In this document: one piece after another, positions 16,466 to 24,964 of the stretch
How the letters are laid out: every line of letters begins with the position of its first letter
Numbering within the stretch: the stretch's first letter is position 1
From: Deltaproteobacteria bacterium
GTDB lineage: Bacteria > Desulfobacterota > Desulfobacteria > Desulfobacterales > SpSt-501
Assembly (NCBI GenBank): GCA_016219005.1
Contig: JACRCN010000085.1
Location: 1-64,000 of the forward strand
Direction: 5' to 3'
DNA length: 64,000 nt
Position numbers and translations under genes: made by a program
Notes under the pieces: generated by a model
The model's database searches: none
Seen by the model: the letters and a program-made list of their open reading frames with translations, nothing else
Told to the model about the DNA's origin: nothing

Positions 16466-17836
16466 ATGACCCTGGCTGAACAATACGCACTCTTTGTGAG
16501 TCAGTTGGAGTGGACTCGCCTGCCAACCGAAGTCAAGCAAATCGCCCTTGAGCTTTTTTCAGATTGGTTTGCGAACGCTGTTGCCGGGTTCGACTCGCCA
16601 TTGGCCCAGGCGCTGCAATCTCTGTCGCCGGTCCATCACGGTCCTGGCCGGGCCATACGTGTGGGTGACCTCGTGCCGGCCGAGCCGCTTTGGGCAGCAT
16701 TGGTGAACGCCAGCGCCGCCCATGCCCAGGAGTTTGACGACTCTTCCCGAGCGGGTCTCTATCACCCGGGTGCCCCAATCCTGTCGGCTGCTTTCTCTGC
16801 GGCTTGCAAGGCGGAAACCTCAGGGCCTGCGCTTTTGGCTGGCATGGTGGCAGGCTACGAAGTTTCTCTGCGCTTGGCTTCGGCAGTGAACCCTTCGCAC
16901 TACAAGCTCTGGCATACCACCGGAACCGTTGGATCCTTTGGCGCTGCCGCCGCCGCCGGTTTCGCGCTAGGGCTTGGCCGAAGAAGGATCGCAGCTGCTT
17001 TTGGAATCGCCGGTACTCAGGCCGCTGGACTGTGGGAGGTCTTGCCGGATGCGCCGCAGGTCAAAAACCTGCATCCGGCCAAGGCGGCCTTCGCAGGCTT
17101 GCTGGCCGCTCTGCTGGCGCAAAAGGGGATCGCAGGGCCCCTTACCATACTGGAAGGATCTCGAGGTTTTTTTGCTGCCACGGTCCCCGAACCGGTGAGC
17201 GCAAAGAAATGCACGGAAGGACTGGACAAAGAGTGGCTGATTCTCGATACTACTTTCAAGGCTTACCCTGTTTGTGGGCATGCCATGACCCCGATCGAGG
17301 CAAGCCTCAAGCTTCACGGGCAGTTTGACATAGAAATGGTGGAGGAAGTGGAGGTGCGAGCCCATCCGGTATCGCTGCAAATCGCCAGCCAGTTTCATCC
17401 TGCGGACGAGCACCAGGCGAAATTCTCAATCCCGTACTGCGTGGCTGTGGCTCTTTTTAAAGGACGCGTGGGGCCGGACGAGTTTTCATCGCAGCTGCGG
17501 CAAAGCGCGAAATTGCAGGGGCTTCTCAAGAAAATCCGGCTGATTCCGGATGACGAGCTTGCGAAGACGCCAAGTTTGCGGCCGGCTCGAATCTGCGTGC
17601 GTTTGGCAGGTGGCAAGACCCTGGTGGCCGTAGCCGAGGTTCGGAAAGGGGATCCCGAACATCCCATGACGGCTAATGAGAAGTACGAAAAATTTCTGAA
17701 GTTGACCGGAAACACCTGGGGCGTCCGGGGCGCTGAGAATGTATTTGAATCAATTGCCATGCTGCCTCGGGCGGAAAGCGTGTTGAAGTGGGCGGAAGGG
17801 CTCCGATCTTTGGTTAAACAGCAACCGACTACATAA
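16466..17836 (+). CDS. MmgE/PrpD family protein
   Basis: A 456-residue member of the MmgE/PrpD superfamily, which includes 2-methylcitrate dehydratase, cis-aconitate decarboxylase and iminodisuccinate epimerase. Typical marks are an EFDDSSRAGLYHPG segment (about 90-103) and FKAYPVCGHAMTPIEASL (about 265-282). It follows the C-N lyase gene by 39 nt. In Agrobacterium an MmgE/PrpD-fold iminodisuccinate epimerase works with a lyase, so an epimerase or dehydratase role on the lyase substrate is a fair guess. The fold alone does not settle the reaction. Confidence 0.85.
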   Translation: MTLAEQYALFVSQLEWTRLPTEVKQIALELFSDWFANAVAGFDSPLAQALQSLSPVHHGPGRAIRVGDLVPAEPLWAALVNASAAHAQEFDDSSRAGLYHPGAPILSAAFSAACKAETSGPALLAGMVAGYEVSLRLASAVNPSHYKLWHTTGTVGSFGAAAAAGFALGLGRRRIAAAFGIAGTQAAGLWEVLPDAPQVKNLHPAKAAFAGLLAALLAQKGIAGPLTILEGSRGFFAATVPEPVSAKKCTEGLDKEWLILDTTFKAYPVCGHAMTPIEASLKLHGQFDIEMVEEVEVRAHPVSLQIASQFHPADEHQAKFSIPYCVAVALFKGRVGPDEFSSQLRQSAKLQGLLKKIRLIPDDELAKTPSLRPARICVRLAGGKTLVAVAEVRKGDPEHPMTANEKYEKFLKLTGNTWGVRGAENVFESIAMLPRAESVLKWAEGLRSLVKQQPTT

Positions 17837-17848
17837 AGTGAGGCGTCT

Positions 17849-18139
17849 ATGCGCAGAGATGCGATTGTAATCAAGCGTCAGGACAACGTGGCCACAGCCA
17901 TTCGAGATATTCCGGCAGGCAGGATGGCGGAGGTAGGAGTCGGAGAACAAAGCGTCAGCGTCACGGTCGGCATGGATATTTCGTTTGGGCACAAACTATC
18001 GTTACGTCATATCAGAAGTGGTGAGGAGATAATCAAGTATGGAACGGTTATCGGCCGGGCGACCCGGGACATTCAGCCGGGTGAGCACGTCCACGTGCAC
18101 AACGTGGAAAGCACGCGCGGCCGCGGGGACTTGGCTTGA
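17849..18139 (+). CDS. UxaA-family dehydratase/lyase small subunit (SAF domain)
   Basis: A 96-residue SAF-domain protein matching the N-terminal part of altronate/galactarate dehydratases and the small subunit of sulfolactate sulfo-lyase. The closing HVHVHNVESTRGRGD is the family signature, and FGHKLSL...IIKYG precedes it. It lies 12 nt after the PrpD-like gene and 32 nt before the large subunit. Split genes occur in SuyAB and some UxaA relatives. Confidence 0.88.
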   Translation: MRRDAIVIKRQDNVATAIRDIPAGRMAEVGVGEQSVSVTVGMDISFGHKLSLRHIRSGEEIIKYGTVIGRATRDIQPGEHVHVHNVESTRGRGDLA

Positions 18140-18171
18140 AAATCATTAAATCATACCATTAGGATGGAACC

Positions 18172-19332
18172 ATGAAATTTTTGGGATATCGAAGACCGGA
18201 TGGCCGCGTGGGTACTCGAAACTATGTCGGGGTGCTATCGACAGTGGTTTGCGCCAATGAGGTGGCACGCGGGATCGCCAGCCAGGTGAAGGGGGCGGTT
18301 GCCTTCAACCATCAGCAGGGCTGTTGCCAGACCCCGCCCGACCTGGAGCGGGTGAACCAGGCCCTCATCGGGCTGGGCAGGAATCCGAACCTTTCGGCTG
18401 TTTTGCTGGTAAGCCTGGGCTGTGAAGGCACGGATGTGGCGCTTGTGGCCAAATCCATCGAGGATTGCGGTAAGCCGGTGCAGGTCGTGGCCATTCAGGA
18501 GGAAGGCGGCGCGGCCAAGACCATCGCCAAGGGTGTGCTGGCGGCACAGCAAATGGCCGTTGCGGCTTCTCGAATCCCGCGCGTGGAATGTCCATCCTCC
18601 GAATTGGTCCTTGGGCTAAAATGCGGCAGTTCGGATACCACCAGCGGGCTGGCGGCGAATCCGGCTTTAGGCGTGGCCGTGGAGCGGTTGGTGGAAGAGG
18701 GCGGATCGGCCATTCTGGGTGAGGTGACAGAGGTCATCGGCGCTGAGCACCTCCTGGCGCGCCAGTGCAAGGATGAAAACGTCGCTCGGGAATTATTGAG
18801 ATTGGTGGAGCGCATGGAGCAAAGGGTCAAGGCGATGGGGGTTGATATGCGCGGCGGCCAACCGACTCCCGGCAACATAAAAGGCGGGCTGACGACCATC
18901 GAGGAGAAATCCTTAGGCGCGATTGCCAAAATAGGCGGAACCGTGATCCAGGCGGTTTACGAGTACGGCCAACGCCCTGAGGCAAAGGGCTTGGTATTTA
19001 TGGATTCCCCGGGCCGGGAACCCGAGCTTCTCACCGGAATGGCGGCTGCAGGAGCAAACGTGATTGTTTTCACTACCGGTCGCGGGGCGCCACAGGGATT
19101 TCCGTTTGTCCCTGTAATCAAGGTGACCGGCAACGAGGTCACTTGGAAGAAGTTGCAGGATCACATGGACCTATCGGTGCACGGGGTCATGGATGGCGAG
19201 GAGTCTCTCGATCAAGCCGGCCGGCGGGTATACGAAAGAATAATAGAAACAGCCTCCGGTGTGGAGACCAAGGCTGAAGTATCCGGCTACGTTCAAGCCA
19301 TGGATATCTATGTCACGGGCCCGGTGATCTGA
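18172..19332 (+). CDS. UxaA-family dehydratase/lyase large subunit
   Basis: A 386-residue protein of the UxaA/GarD C-terminal family: MKFLGYRRPDGRVGTRNYV at the start, NHQQGCCQ, LKCGSSDTTSGLAANPALG, then the TEVIGAEHLL block. These enzymes use a metal or Fe-S site to remove water (altronate, galactarate) or sulfite (sulfolactate). The two Cys in GCCQ and the one in LKCGSSD are likely ligands. With the small subunit just upstream it forms a two-part enzyme. Uronate genes are absent, so a dicarboxylate or sulfonate substrate is more likely than altronate; this is inference. Confidence 0.87.
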   Translation: MKFLGYRRPDGRVGTRNYVGVLSTVVCANEVARGIASQVKGAVAFNHQQGCCQTPPDLERVNQALIGLGRNPNLSAVLLVSLGCEGTDVALVAKSIEDCGKPVQVVAIQEEGGAAKTIAKGVLAAQQMAVAASRIPRVECPSSELVLGLKCGSSDTTSGLAANPALGVAVERLVEEGGSAILGEVTEVIGAEHLLARQCKDENVARELLRLVERMEQRVKAMGVDMRGGQPTPGNIKGGLTTIEEKSLGAIAKIGGTVIQAVYEYGQRPEAKGLVFMDSPGREPELLTGMAAAGANVIVFTTGRGAPQGFPFVPVIKVTGNEVTWKKLQDHMDLSVHGVMDGEESLDQAGRRVYERIIETASGVETKAEVSGYVQAMDIYVTGPVI

Positions 19333-19386
19333 TGTGCGCTTGTCAGCCCCGGGCAAACGAATCAACCGGCAAAAGGAGGAATTTCA

Positions 19387-20349
19387 ATGCGTAGAGAAAA
19401 TTCCCGAACCTTCATCATTTTCTTCGCTCTTGCGATCGTTAACGGCTCTTTAACTTCCGGGGCCCTGGCGGCAGAAAAACAATTTCCCAGCCGTTTTATC
19501 GAAGCCGTAGTGCCCTTTTCGCCCGGCGGCGCGGTGGACAACAGCATTCGTATCATCGGGGCCGAGGCGGAAAAAACACTTGGACAAAAAATAACCGTTT
19601 TGAATAAACCCGCTGGGGGCTCGGTGGAAGGGCAGCGGTACGTGGCCAACGCCAAGCCGGATGGCTACACGCTTCTGGCGATGACCTCCTCCGTCGTGAG
19701 CAACATTCTCACCAAGAACGTCGATTTCACCCTGGGGTCCTTCGACCCCCTGATCATGTACTGCTTCGATCCGTTCGTGTTCGTAGTCAACGCCGATCTG
19801 CCTTACAAGACCCTGGCGGAGGTGATCGCGGCCAGCAAGACAAAACCCATGGCCGCGTCGACCCCCGGCAAGGCAAATTCCAAACATATCGCCGGTATGA
19901 TCATCGAAGAAAAGACAGGCGCGAAGTTCAATTACGTTCACACCAAGGGCGCCAGCGAGGGCGTTCCCATGATCGCCGGCGGGCACGTTCAAGTCGGCTG
20001 CTGGGCGTGGGCCGAGGTGAGACCTCTCGTGGAGCAGAATAAACTCAGACCCATTGCGGTGATGGCTGAGCAGCGCGATCCCGATTTCCCGAATGTACCG
20101 ACCTTCAAGGAGGCGGGATTCGCCATCTATTACGGCGCATGGCGTGGAATCGCAGCCCCCAAAGGCCTTTCCCCGGACGTGAAAGACTTCCTGATCAAAG
20201 CCTTTACCAAGGCGGTGACATCTGCGGAAGTGAAAGAAAGGTTTGATAAAGCGGGGTTCCCGGTAGTTTACAAGGGTGCCGATGATTTCCGAAAGTACAT
20301 AGAAGAGGACTACATAAGCCTGAAGAAAACCCTGGAAGAACTTAAGTAG
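19387..20349 (+). CDS. tctC: TTT transporter periplasmic receptor (second TctC)
   Basis: A 320-residue Bug/TctC receptor with a signal peptide (about 7-29, ending ALAAEK) and the VVPFSPGGAVDNS and KPDGYTLL blocks. AAAGGAGGA precedes the start by about 6 nt. It is a clear paralogue of the receptor at 9625. Lying inside the catabolic operon, it is the best candidate for importing that operon's substrate. Confidence 0.92.
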   Translation: MRRENSRTFIIFFALAIVNGSLTSGALAAEKQFPSRFIEAVVPFSPGGAVDNSIRIIGAEAEKTLGQKITVLNKPAGGSVEGQRYVANAKPDGYTLLAMTSSVVSNILTKNVDFTLGSFDPLIMYCFDPFVFVVNADLPYKTLAEVIAASKTKPMAASTPGKANSKHIAGMIIEEKTGAKFNYVHTKGASEGVPMIAGGHVQVGCWAWAEVRPLVEQNKLRPIAVMAEQRDPDFPNVPTFKEAGFAIYYGAWRGIAAPKGLSPDVKDFLIKAFTKAVTSAEVKERFDKAGFPVVYKGADDFRKYIEEDYISLKKTLEELK

Positions 20350-20397
20350 TTGCGCCGGAGTTCACTCGGGCCGGTTTAATCGCGAGGCCGCACTGCC

Positions 20398-20874
20398 ATG
20401 AAACGGACGATACCCATTCCCATGGGGCAATTGCTGGTTGGACTGTTCTGGATAGGAGTGGCGATTCTCACGTTTATGGGGATTGCCGCGCTGCCGGCCG
20501 CCGACCCCGGCGGCCTTGGGCCGGCGACTTTTCCCAAAATCATCGCTTTCAGCCTGTTAGGGCTAATCGCGCTCTACTGGTTTCAGGCCCGCCGGGACAA
20601 ACCCGTTTCTTTCTTCAAGAGCGAAGCGCGGGGGAGTGTCCTCAAGGCAGCTTCGTTGGTCGCCCTCGCTTATGCATCTGCCATATTGTGGGAACGGGTG
20701 GGGGCATTGCCCGTCCTATCTGCAGTCAGCATAATCGAACTCAAGTGGATCGAGGGTTTCGGGTGGATGAAGTCCCTTGGAGTCGGGATGACGCTTCCAA
20801 TTGGCATGTGGCTCGTCTTCACCCAGTTGCTGGGGGTTACACTGCCGTTGGGCCTGCTGATCTGGTTTTACTAG
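20398..20874 (+). CDS. tctB: TTT transporter small membrane subunit (second TctB)
   Basis: A 158-residue four-helix membrane protein between tctC and tctA, so assigned as TctB. Its LKAASLVALAYASAILWERV and IIELKWIEGFGWMKSL parts match equivalents in the first TctB, supporting duplication of the whole transporter. Confidence 0.83.
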   Translation: MKRTIPIPMGQLLVGLFWIGVAILTFMGIAALPAADPGGLGPATFPKIIAFSLLGLIALYWFQARRDKPVSFFKSEARGSVLKAASLVALAYASAILWERVGALPVLSAVSIIELKWIEGFGWMKSLGVGMTLPIGMWLVFTQLLGVTLPLGLLIWFY

Positions 20875-20919
20875 CACGAGCCTGCTGCCGGCATTTTCAG
20901 GATAGGATGGATTCTGTCT

Positions 20920-22419
20920 GTGGATACTTTCCAAGCTTTGCTGATGGGTTTCCAAACCGCGCTGACGCCAGCCAACCTCTTCGTCTGCATGGTCGGCATA
21001 TTGATTGGCACGCTCGTCGGGGCGCTGCCCGGGATCGGTCCCACGGGAGCCGTAGCGATTCTGCTGCCTGCGTCGTACCAGTTGGGGCCGGCGGCTGCGT
21101 TGATTCTCCTGGCCGGGATCTATTACGGGACTCAGTACGGCGGCACCGTTACTTCGGTCCTGATGAACGTTCCGGGCGAGTCTTCTTCGGTGGTGACGAC
21201 TTTTGACGGCCACCAAATGGCCAAACAGGGTCGAGCCGGAATCGCATTAGGCATCGCGGCGATCGGGTCATTTGTGGGCGGCACCCTGAGTGTCATCGGC
21301 TTGATGGTGCTCGGCCCGATGCTGGCCGACTATGCTCTCGCCTTCGGGCCGCCTGAATATTTTGCTTTGATGGTCCTGGCGTTGAGCCTTATCACCGCCT
21401 TCACCGGGAAATCCTTGACGCGCGGGTTGATTTCCACCGTTTTCGGGCTGCTTATCGGTTGCGTGGGCGACGATGTCATCAGCGGCGACCCTCGTTTGAC
21501 GTTTGGCATCAGCGGGTTGCTCGACGGCATTCAATTCCTCCCGGTGGCAGTGGGGCTTTTTGGTGTCAGTGAAATGATCGAGAGCCTGCTCGAGAAGGAG
21601 GGTCCCAAGATCATCAAGGCCGATGTGGGCTGGCGAAGGGTCCTTCCAGACTGGTCGGACCTACGCCAGTCCACCGGGCCGATTCTTAGGGGCTCCGTAC
21701 TTGGATTTCTGGTGGGGGTGCTGCCGGGGGCCGGCGCCACGATTGCATCTTTCCTTTCCTACGGTCTGGAACAGAAGGTTTCCAAGCATCCTGAACGATT
21801 CGGCCATGGGGCGATCGAGGGAGTGGCGGGCCCGGAGACCGCGAACAACGCTTCCACCGGTGGGGCCTTTGTACCCATGCTGAGCCTGGGGATTCCCGGA
21901 TCCGGGACCACGGCCGTTCTCCTGGGCGGCTTTCTCATGTTTGGCCTGCATCCCGGGCCGGCTCTTTTCAAGGAGGCCCCGGACGTGGTGTGGGGATTGA
22001 TCGCAAGCATGTACATCGGTAACGTGGCGCTGGCGGTGATCAACATCGGGTTTATTCCTCTCATGGTCCTGATCATGGACCGAATCAGCCCTTACCTGCG
22101 GTTGCTTGTCGTGATTCTTGCGGTCATGGGAGTCTACAGTTTTCGCAACACCGTGCTAGATGTGGTGGTCATGCTGACTTTCGCGGTTATTGGGCTTTTC
22201 ATGAAAAAGTACGAGTTTCCGCTGGCCCCGGTCGTTTTGGGCCTGATTCTCGGCGACCGGGCGGAGATCAGCCTGAGGCAGAGCATGACGATTTCACAAA
22301 ACGACATGTCCATTTTTTTGACCCACCCGATCGCTGCGGTGCTGCTTATTGCCGCGGTGGTCTCCTTCTTTCTGCCAGTGATATCAAAGGCGCTGGGCCG
22401 CATGCGCTCGGTCGAATGA
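20920..22419 (+). CDS. tctA: TTT transporter large membrane subunit (second TctA)
   Basis: A 499-residue TctA with GALPGIGPTGAVAILLP near residue 38 and VGVLPGAGATIASFL near 268. It starts with GTG at 20920; GGATAGGATGG just upstream gives a moderate ribosome site. The sequence runs parallel to the first TctA over its whole length, including YYGTQYGG and [13 protein letters not shown], so the two systems are recent relatives. Confidence 0.92.
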   Translation: MDTFQALLMGFQTALTPANLFVCMVGILIGTLVGALPGIGPTGAVAILLPASYQLGPAAALILLAGIYYGTQYGGTVTSVLMNVPGESSSVVTTFDGHQMAKQGRAGIALGIAAIGSFVGGTLSVIGLMVLGPMLADYALAFGPPEYFALMVLALSLITAFTGKSLTRGLISTVFGLLIGCVGDDVISGDPRLTFGISGLLDGIQFLPVAVGLFGVSEMIESLLEKEGPKIIKADVGWRRVLPDWSDLRQSTGPILRGSVLGFLVGVLPGAGATIASFLSYGLEQKVSKHPERFGHGAIEGVAGPETANNASTGGAFVPMLSLGIPGSGTTAVLLGGFLMFGLHPGPALFKEAPDVVWGLIASMYIGNVALAVINIGFIPLMVLIMDRISPYLRLLVVILAVMGVYSFRNTVLDVVVMLTFAVIGLFMKKYEFPLAPVVLGLILGDRAEISLRQSMTISQNDMSIFLTHPIAAVLLIAAVVSFFLPVISKALGRMRSVE

Positions 22420-22480
22420 GTTCAGGGCGCTCACAGTCAGGCCGGTGCTCTCGAGCATACGGTTTCCGGACTTAGGGATT

Positions 22481-23728
22481 ATGAAGCCAGCGGGTTTTGC
22501 ATTTCCAGACCTCTACCGGGTTGATCAGACATTTGCGGACACTGGTATCAAGGACATCCGCGAAGAGGCCATGCGTTTGTTCGAGCGCTTCGACTATCGG
22601 GATAAAGTGAAGGCCGGGCAAAGTGTTGCCGTCTGCGTGGCCTCCCGGGGAACCCATGATCTCAAAGATTTGGTGCTGGCAACGGTAGCGCATCTGAAAA
22701 AAATGGGGCTCAAACCCTTCATCACGCCGGCCATGGGCTCGCACGGCGGGTCTACCGGTGAGGGGCAGGCTGCGATCCTCAGGGGATTGGGAATTACCGA
22801 GGAAGTGGCCGGGGTCGAATTTAAGGCGACCATGCGGGTGATATCCATCGGTCAGGTCGAGGGCGGGCCGGAAGTATTTACAGCTTTGGACGCCCTCGAG
22901 GCCGATCACATCGTCGTCATCAACCGGGTTAAGCCGCACACGGGCTTTCGTTCTGACGTGGAATCAGGGCTATGCAAGATTCTGGCGGTGGGGCTCGGCC
23001 GCCGGATAGGTGCGGCCACCATGCACAAACACGATCTTGCCACTTGCATCGTGCCGGCCGCTCGCCTGATTTTGCAAAAGACGTCGGTCCTTTTCGGCCT
23101 TGCGGTGACCGAGAACGCCCTCGGCGGCACTCAATCCGTTCGGCTCGCTTTCCCTGAAGACTTCGTCAAGACCGACCAGGAACTGCTCATGGAAGCGCGA
23201 GGCCTACTGCCGAGGTTGCCGGTTGATCATCTCGACCTTCTAATAGTTGAGCAGATCGGCAAAAACATAAGCGGCGCCGGAATGGATCCGAATGTGATCG
23301 GGTTCTGGCGCCGGGGAGGCGGTGAACGGAAACCCGACTACCGAGTCTTGCTGGCGTTGGACCTCACTCCCGAATCCCACGGCAATGCCTTGGGTATTGG
23401 ATTGGCTGACGTGACCACCCGGCGCCTGGTGGGCAAAGTCGATTGGGAGGTCACCTATAAGAACGCATTGACTTCGAAGAAGTTTACTGGCGTTCGTATG
23501 CCCATGGTGGTGGAGAACGACCGTCGTGCCCTGGAGGTGGCTCTTGATACGGTTCTGGATCCTATGAAGGCCCGTGTCGGGAGGATCGTTAGTACCGCTG
23601 ATCTGAAGACCTTCTGGGTCAGTAAACCTGTTTTGTTTGATTTCATTCATAAGCCGGGCATGCTCATCCATCAGCAACCCTTGCCGCTAAAGTTCGACGA
23701 AGAAGGCCGATTGCAGCCGTTTGAATGA
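22481..23728 (+). CDS. LarA-like protein (lactate racemase N-terminal family)
   Basis: A 415-residue member of the DUF2088/LarA family. It keeps the His-rich features (SRGTHD, AMGSHGGS, NRVKPHTGFRSDVESGLCKI, MHKH), although the spacing differs from classical LarA. LarA proteins use a nickel-pincer nucleotide to racemise or epimerise 2-hydroxyacids by hydride transfer. The start at 22481 (ATG) is preferred to an in-frame GTG at 22445. It lies between the transporter and a 2-hydroxyacid dehydrogenase, so it may set the stereochemistry of a hydroxyacid intermediate. Cofactor maturation genes (larB, C, E) are not in the window. Confidence 0.72.
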   Translation: MKPAGFAFPDLYRVDQTFADTGIKDIREEAMRLFERFDYRDKVKAGQSVAVCVASRGTHDLKDLVLATVAHLKKMGLKPFITPAMGSHGGSTGEGQAAILRGLGITEEVAGVEFKATMRVISIGQVEGGPEVFTALDALEADHIVVINRVKPHTGFRSDVESGLCKILAVGLGRRIGAATMHKHDLATCIVPAARLILQKTSVLFGLAVTENALGGTQSVRLAFPEDFVKTDQELLMEARGLLPRLPVDHLDLLIVEQIGKNISGAGMDPNVIGFWRRGGGERKPDYRVLLALDLTPESHGNALGIGLADVTTRRLVGKVDWEVTYKNALTSKKFTGVRMPMVVENDRRALEVALDTVLDPMKARVGRIVSTADLKTFWVSKPVLFDFIHKPGMLIHQQPLPLKFDEEGRLQPFE

Positions 23729-23801
23729 TGACGCTAAAATTATTTTTACGGGCGTTTCCAAAAGATGACGAGTCGATGTGCACAGGAAGGGGGGTTCCCG
23801 G

Positions 23802-24854
23802 ATGCCTAAAGTAGTGAACATCCGCTCCAACGAGTTGTGCGGGTTCATCCAGGCCGTGCTTGAACGGTTGAGCGTGCCGGCGGCTGACGCGAAGGTCGTG
23901 TCCGACTGCCTGGTTTTCGCCCACCTGCGCGGCTTCGACACCCACGGGCTTCCGTGCCTTGCCGGATATGTGGAATGCTTGGAGCAGGGGCGGATCAAGC
24001 CCACGCCAACTATTACAGTCGAAAGGCCCATGCCCTGGGCGATTCGACTGGATGCCGACAACGGTCTCGGCCAGATCGCAGCTCACCGTGCCATGACGCT
24101 TGCCATCGAAGCCGCCGATCAACTCGGGGTGGGGGCGGCAGTGGTGCGGCGCAGCAACCATTTCGGCGCTGCCTGTTGTTACTCCATGCTGGCTCTCCCC
24201 AGGGACTGCATCGGACTTGTGACCTCCAATGCAATGGCGGCAGCCGCGCCCTTCGGTGCCTTGGAATCCTTTCTAGGAACCAATCCTCTCTCGGTTGCAG
24301 TACCTGCTCTGACGGCCCCTCCGTTTGTGATCGACATGGCCACGAGCGAGGGCGCACGCAAGAAAGTGCGCCAGGCGCTGTCGCTAGGGACGCCGTTGCC
24401 AGCCGGGTGGGCCTTGGACAAGGATGGCAACCCCACCACGGATCCGAAGGCAGCTCTGGAAGGTGTAATGCTTCCTTTCGGCGGCATGAAGGGATCGGCC
24501 ATTACCCTGCTTTTGGACATTCTTTCCGGAGTGCTTTCCGGAGCTGAGTTCGGCGGACGGGTGCTTAGCGTTCTAACGAATCAGCAGAGGGAATCCGGCA
24601 ACGGCAACTTCATGCTCGTTTTGAAGGTTGCCTCTTTTATGCCGGCTGAGGAATTCAAAGGCCGCATGGACGAGGAACTCGCACGGTTGCGGGCCTTGCG
24701 ACCAGCCAGGGGGCTAAAGGAGGTCATCTACCCCGGGTATAAGGAGCATTTCACGGAAATCAGCCGGAAGGAGCAAGGGATTCCGTTGGCTGCGGCAGTG
24801 GTGGAGGAGGCTCGCTCGATCGGGAAAAGACATGGTGTTGTCTTTCATGGTTAA
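23802..24854 (+). CDS. Malate/L-lactate dehydrogenase family oxidoreductase
   Basis: A 350-residue NAD(P)-dependent dehydrogenase of the Ldh2/MdhC/ComC family, not the Rossmann malate dehydrogenase. It shows RGFDTHGLPCL near residue 45, NGLGQIAAHRAM, RRSNHFGAACCY with the catalytic His, and GTNPLSVAVP. The start at 23802 is backed by AGGAAGGGGGG about 7 nt upstream. The family includes ureidoglycolate, malate and (R)-sulfolactate dehydrogenases. As the last gene of the operon it would interconvert the hydroxy- and ketoacid. Neighbouring UxaA/SuyAB-type genes make sulfolactate one option. Confidence 0.85.
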   Translation: MPKVVNIRSNELCGFIQAVLERLSVPAADAKVVSDCLVFAHLRGFDTHGLPCLAGYVECLEQGRIKPTPTITVERPMPWAIRLDADNGLGQIAAHRAMTLAIEAADQLGVGAAVVRRSNHFGAACCYSMLALPRDCIGLVTSNAMAAAAPFGALESFLGTNPLSVAVPALTAPPFVIDMATSEGARKKVRQALSLGTPLPAGWALDKDGNPTTDPKAALEGVMLPFGGMKGSAITLLLDILSGVLSGAEFGGRVLSVLTNQQRESGNGNFMLVLKVASFMPAEEFKGRMDEELARLRALRPARGLKEVIYPGYKEHFTEISRKEQGIPLAAAVVEEARSIGKRHGVVFHG

Positions 24855-24964
24855 CGATCTTACCCGTGAACAGGCAGGGGAGGGACATCAGCAAACGTCG
24901 CTTCTCTGCAACTGCTATTGATATTCTTAAATGCAGGCCACAAAAATCGGGCGTTGCGATAAAC

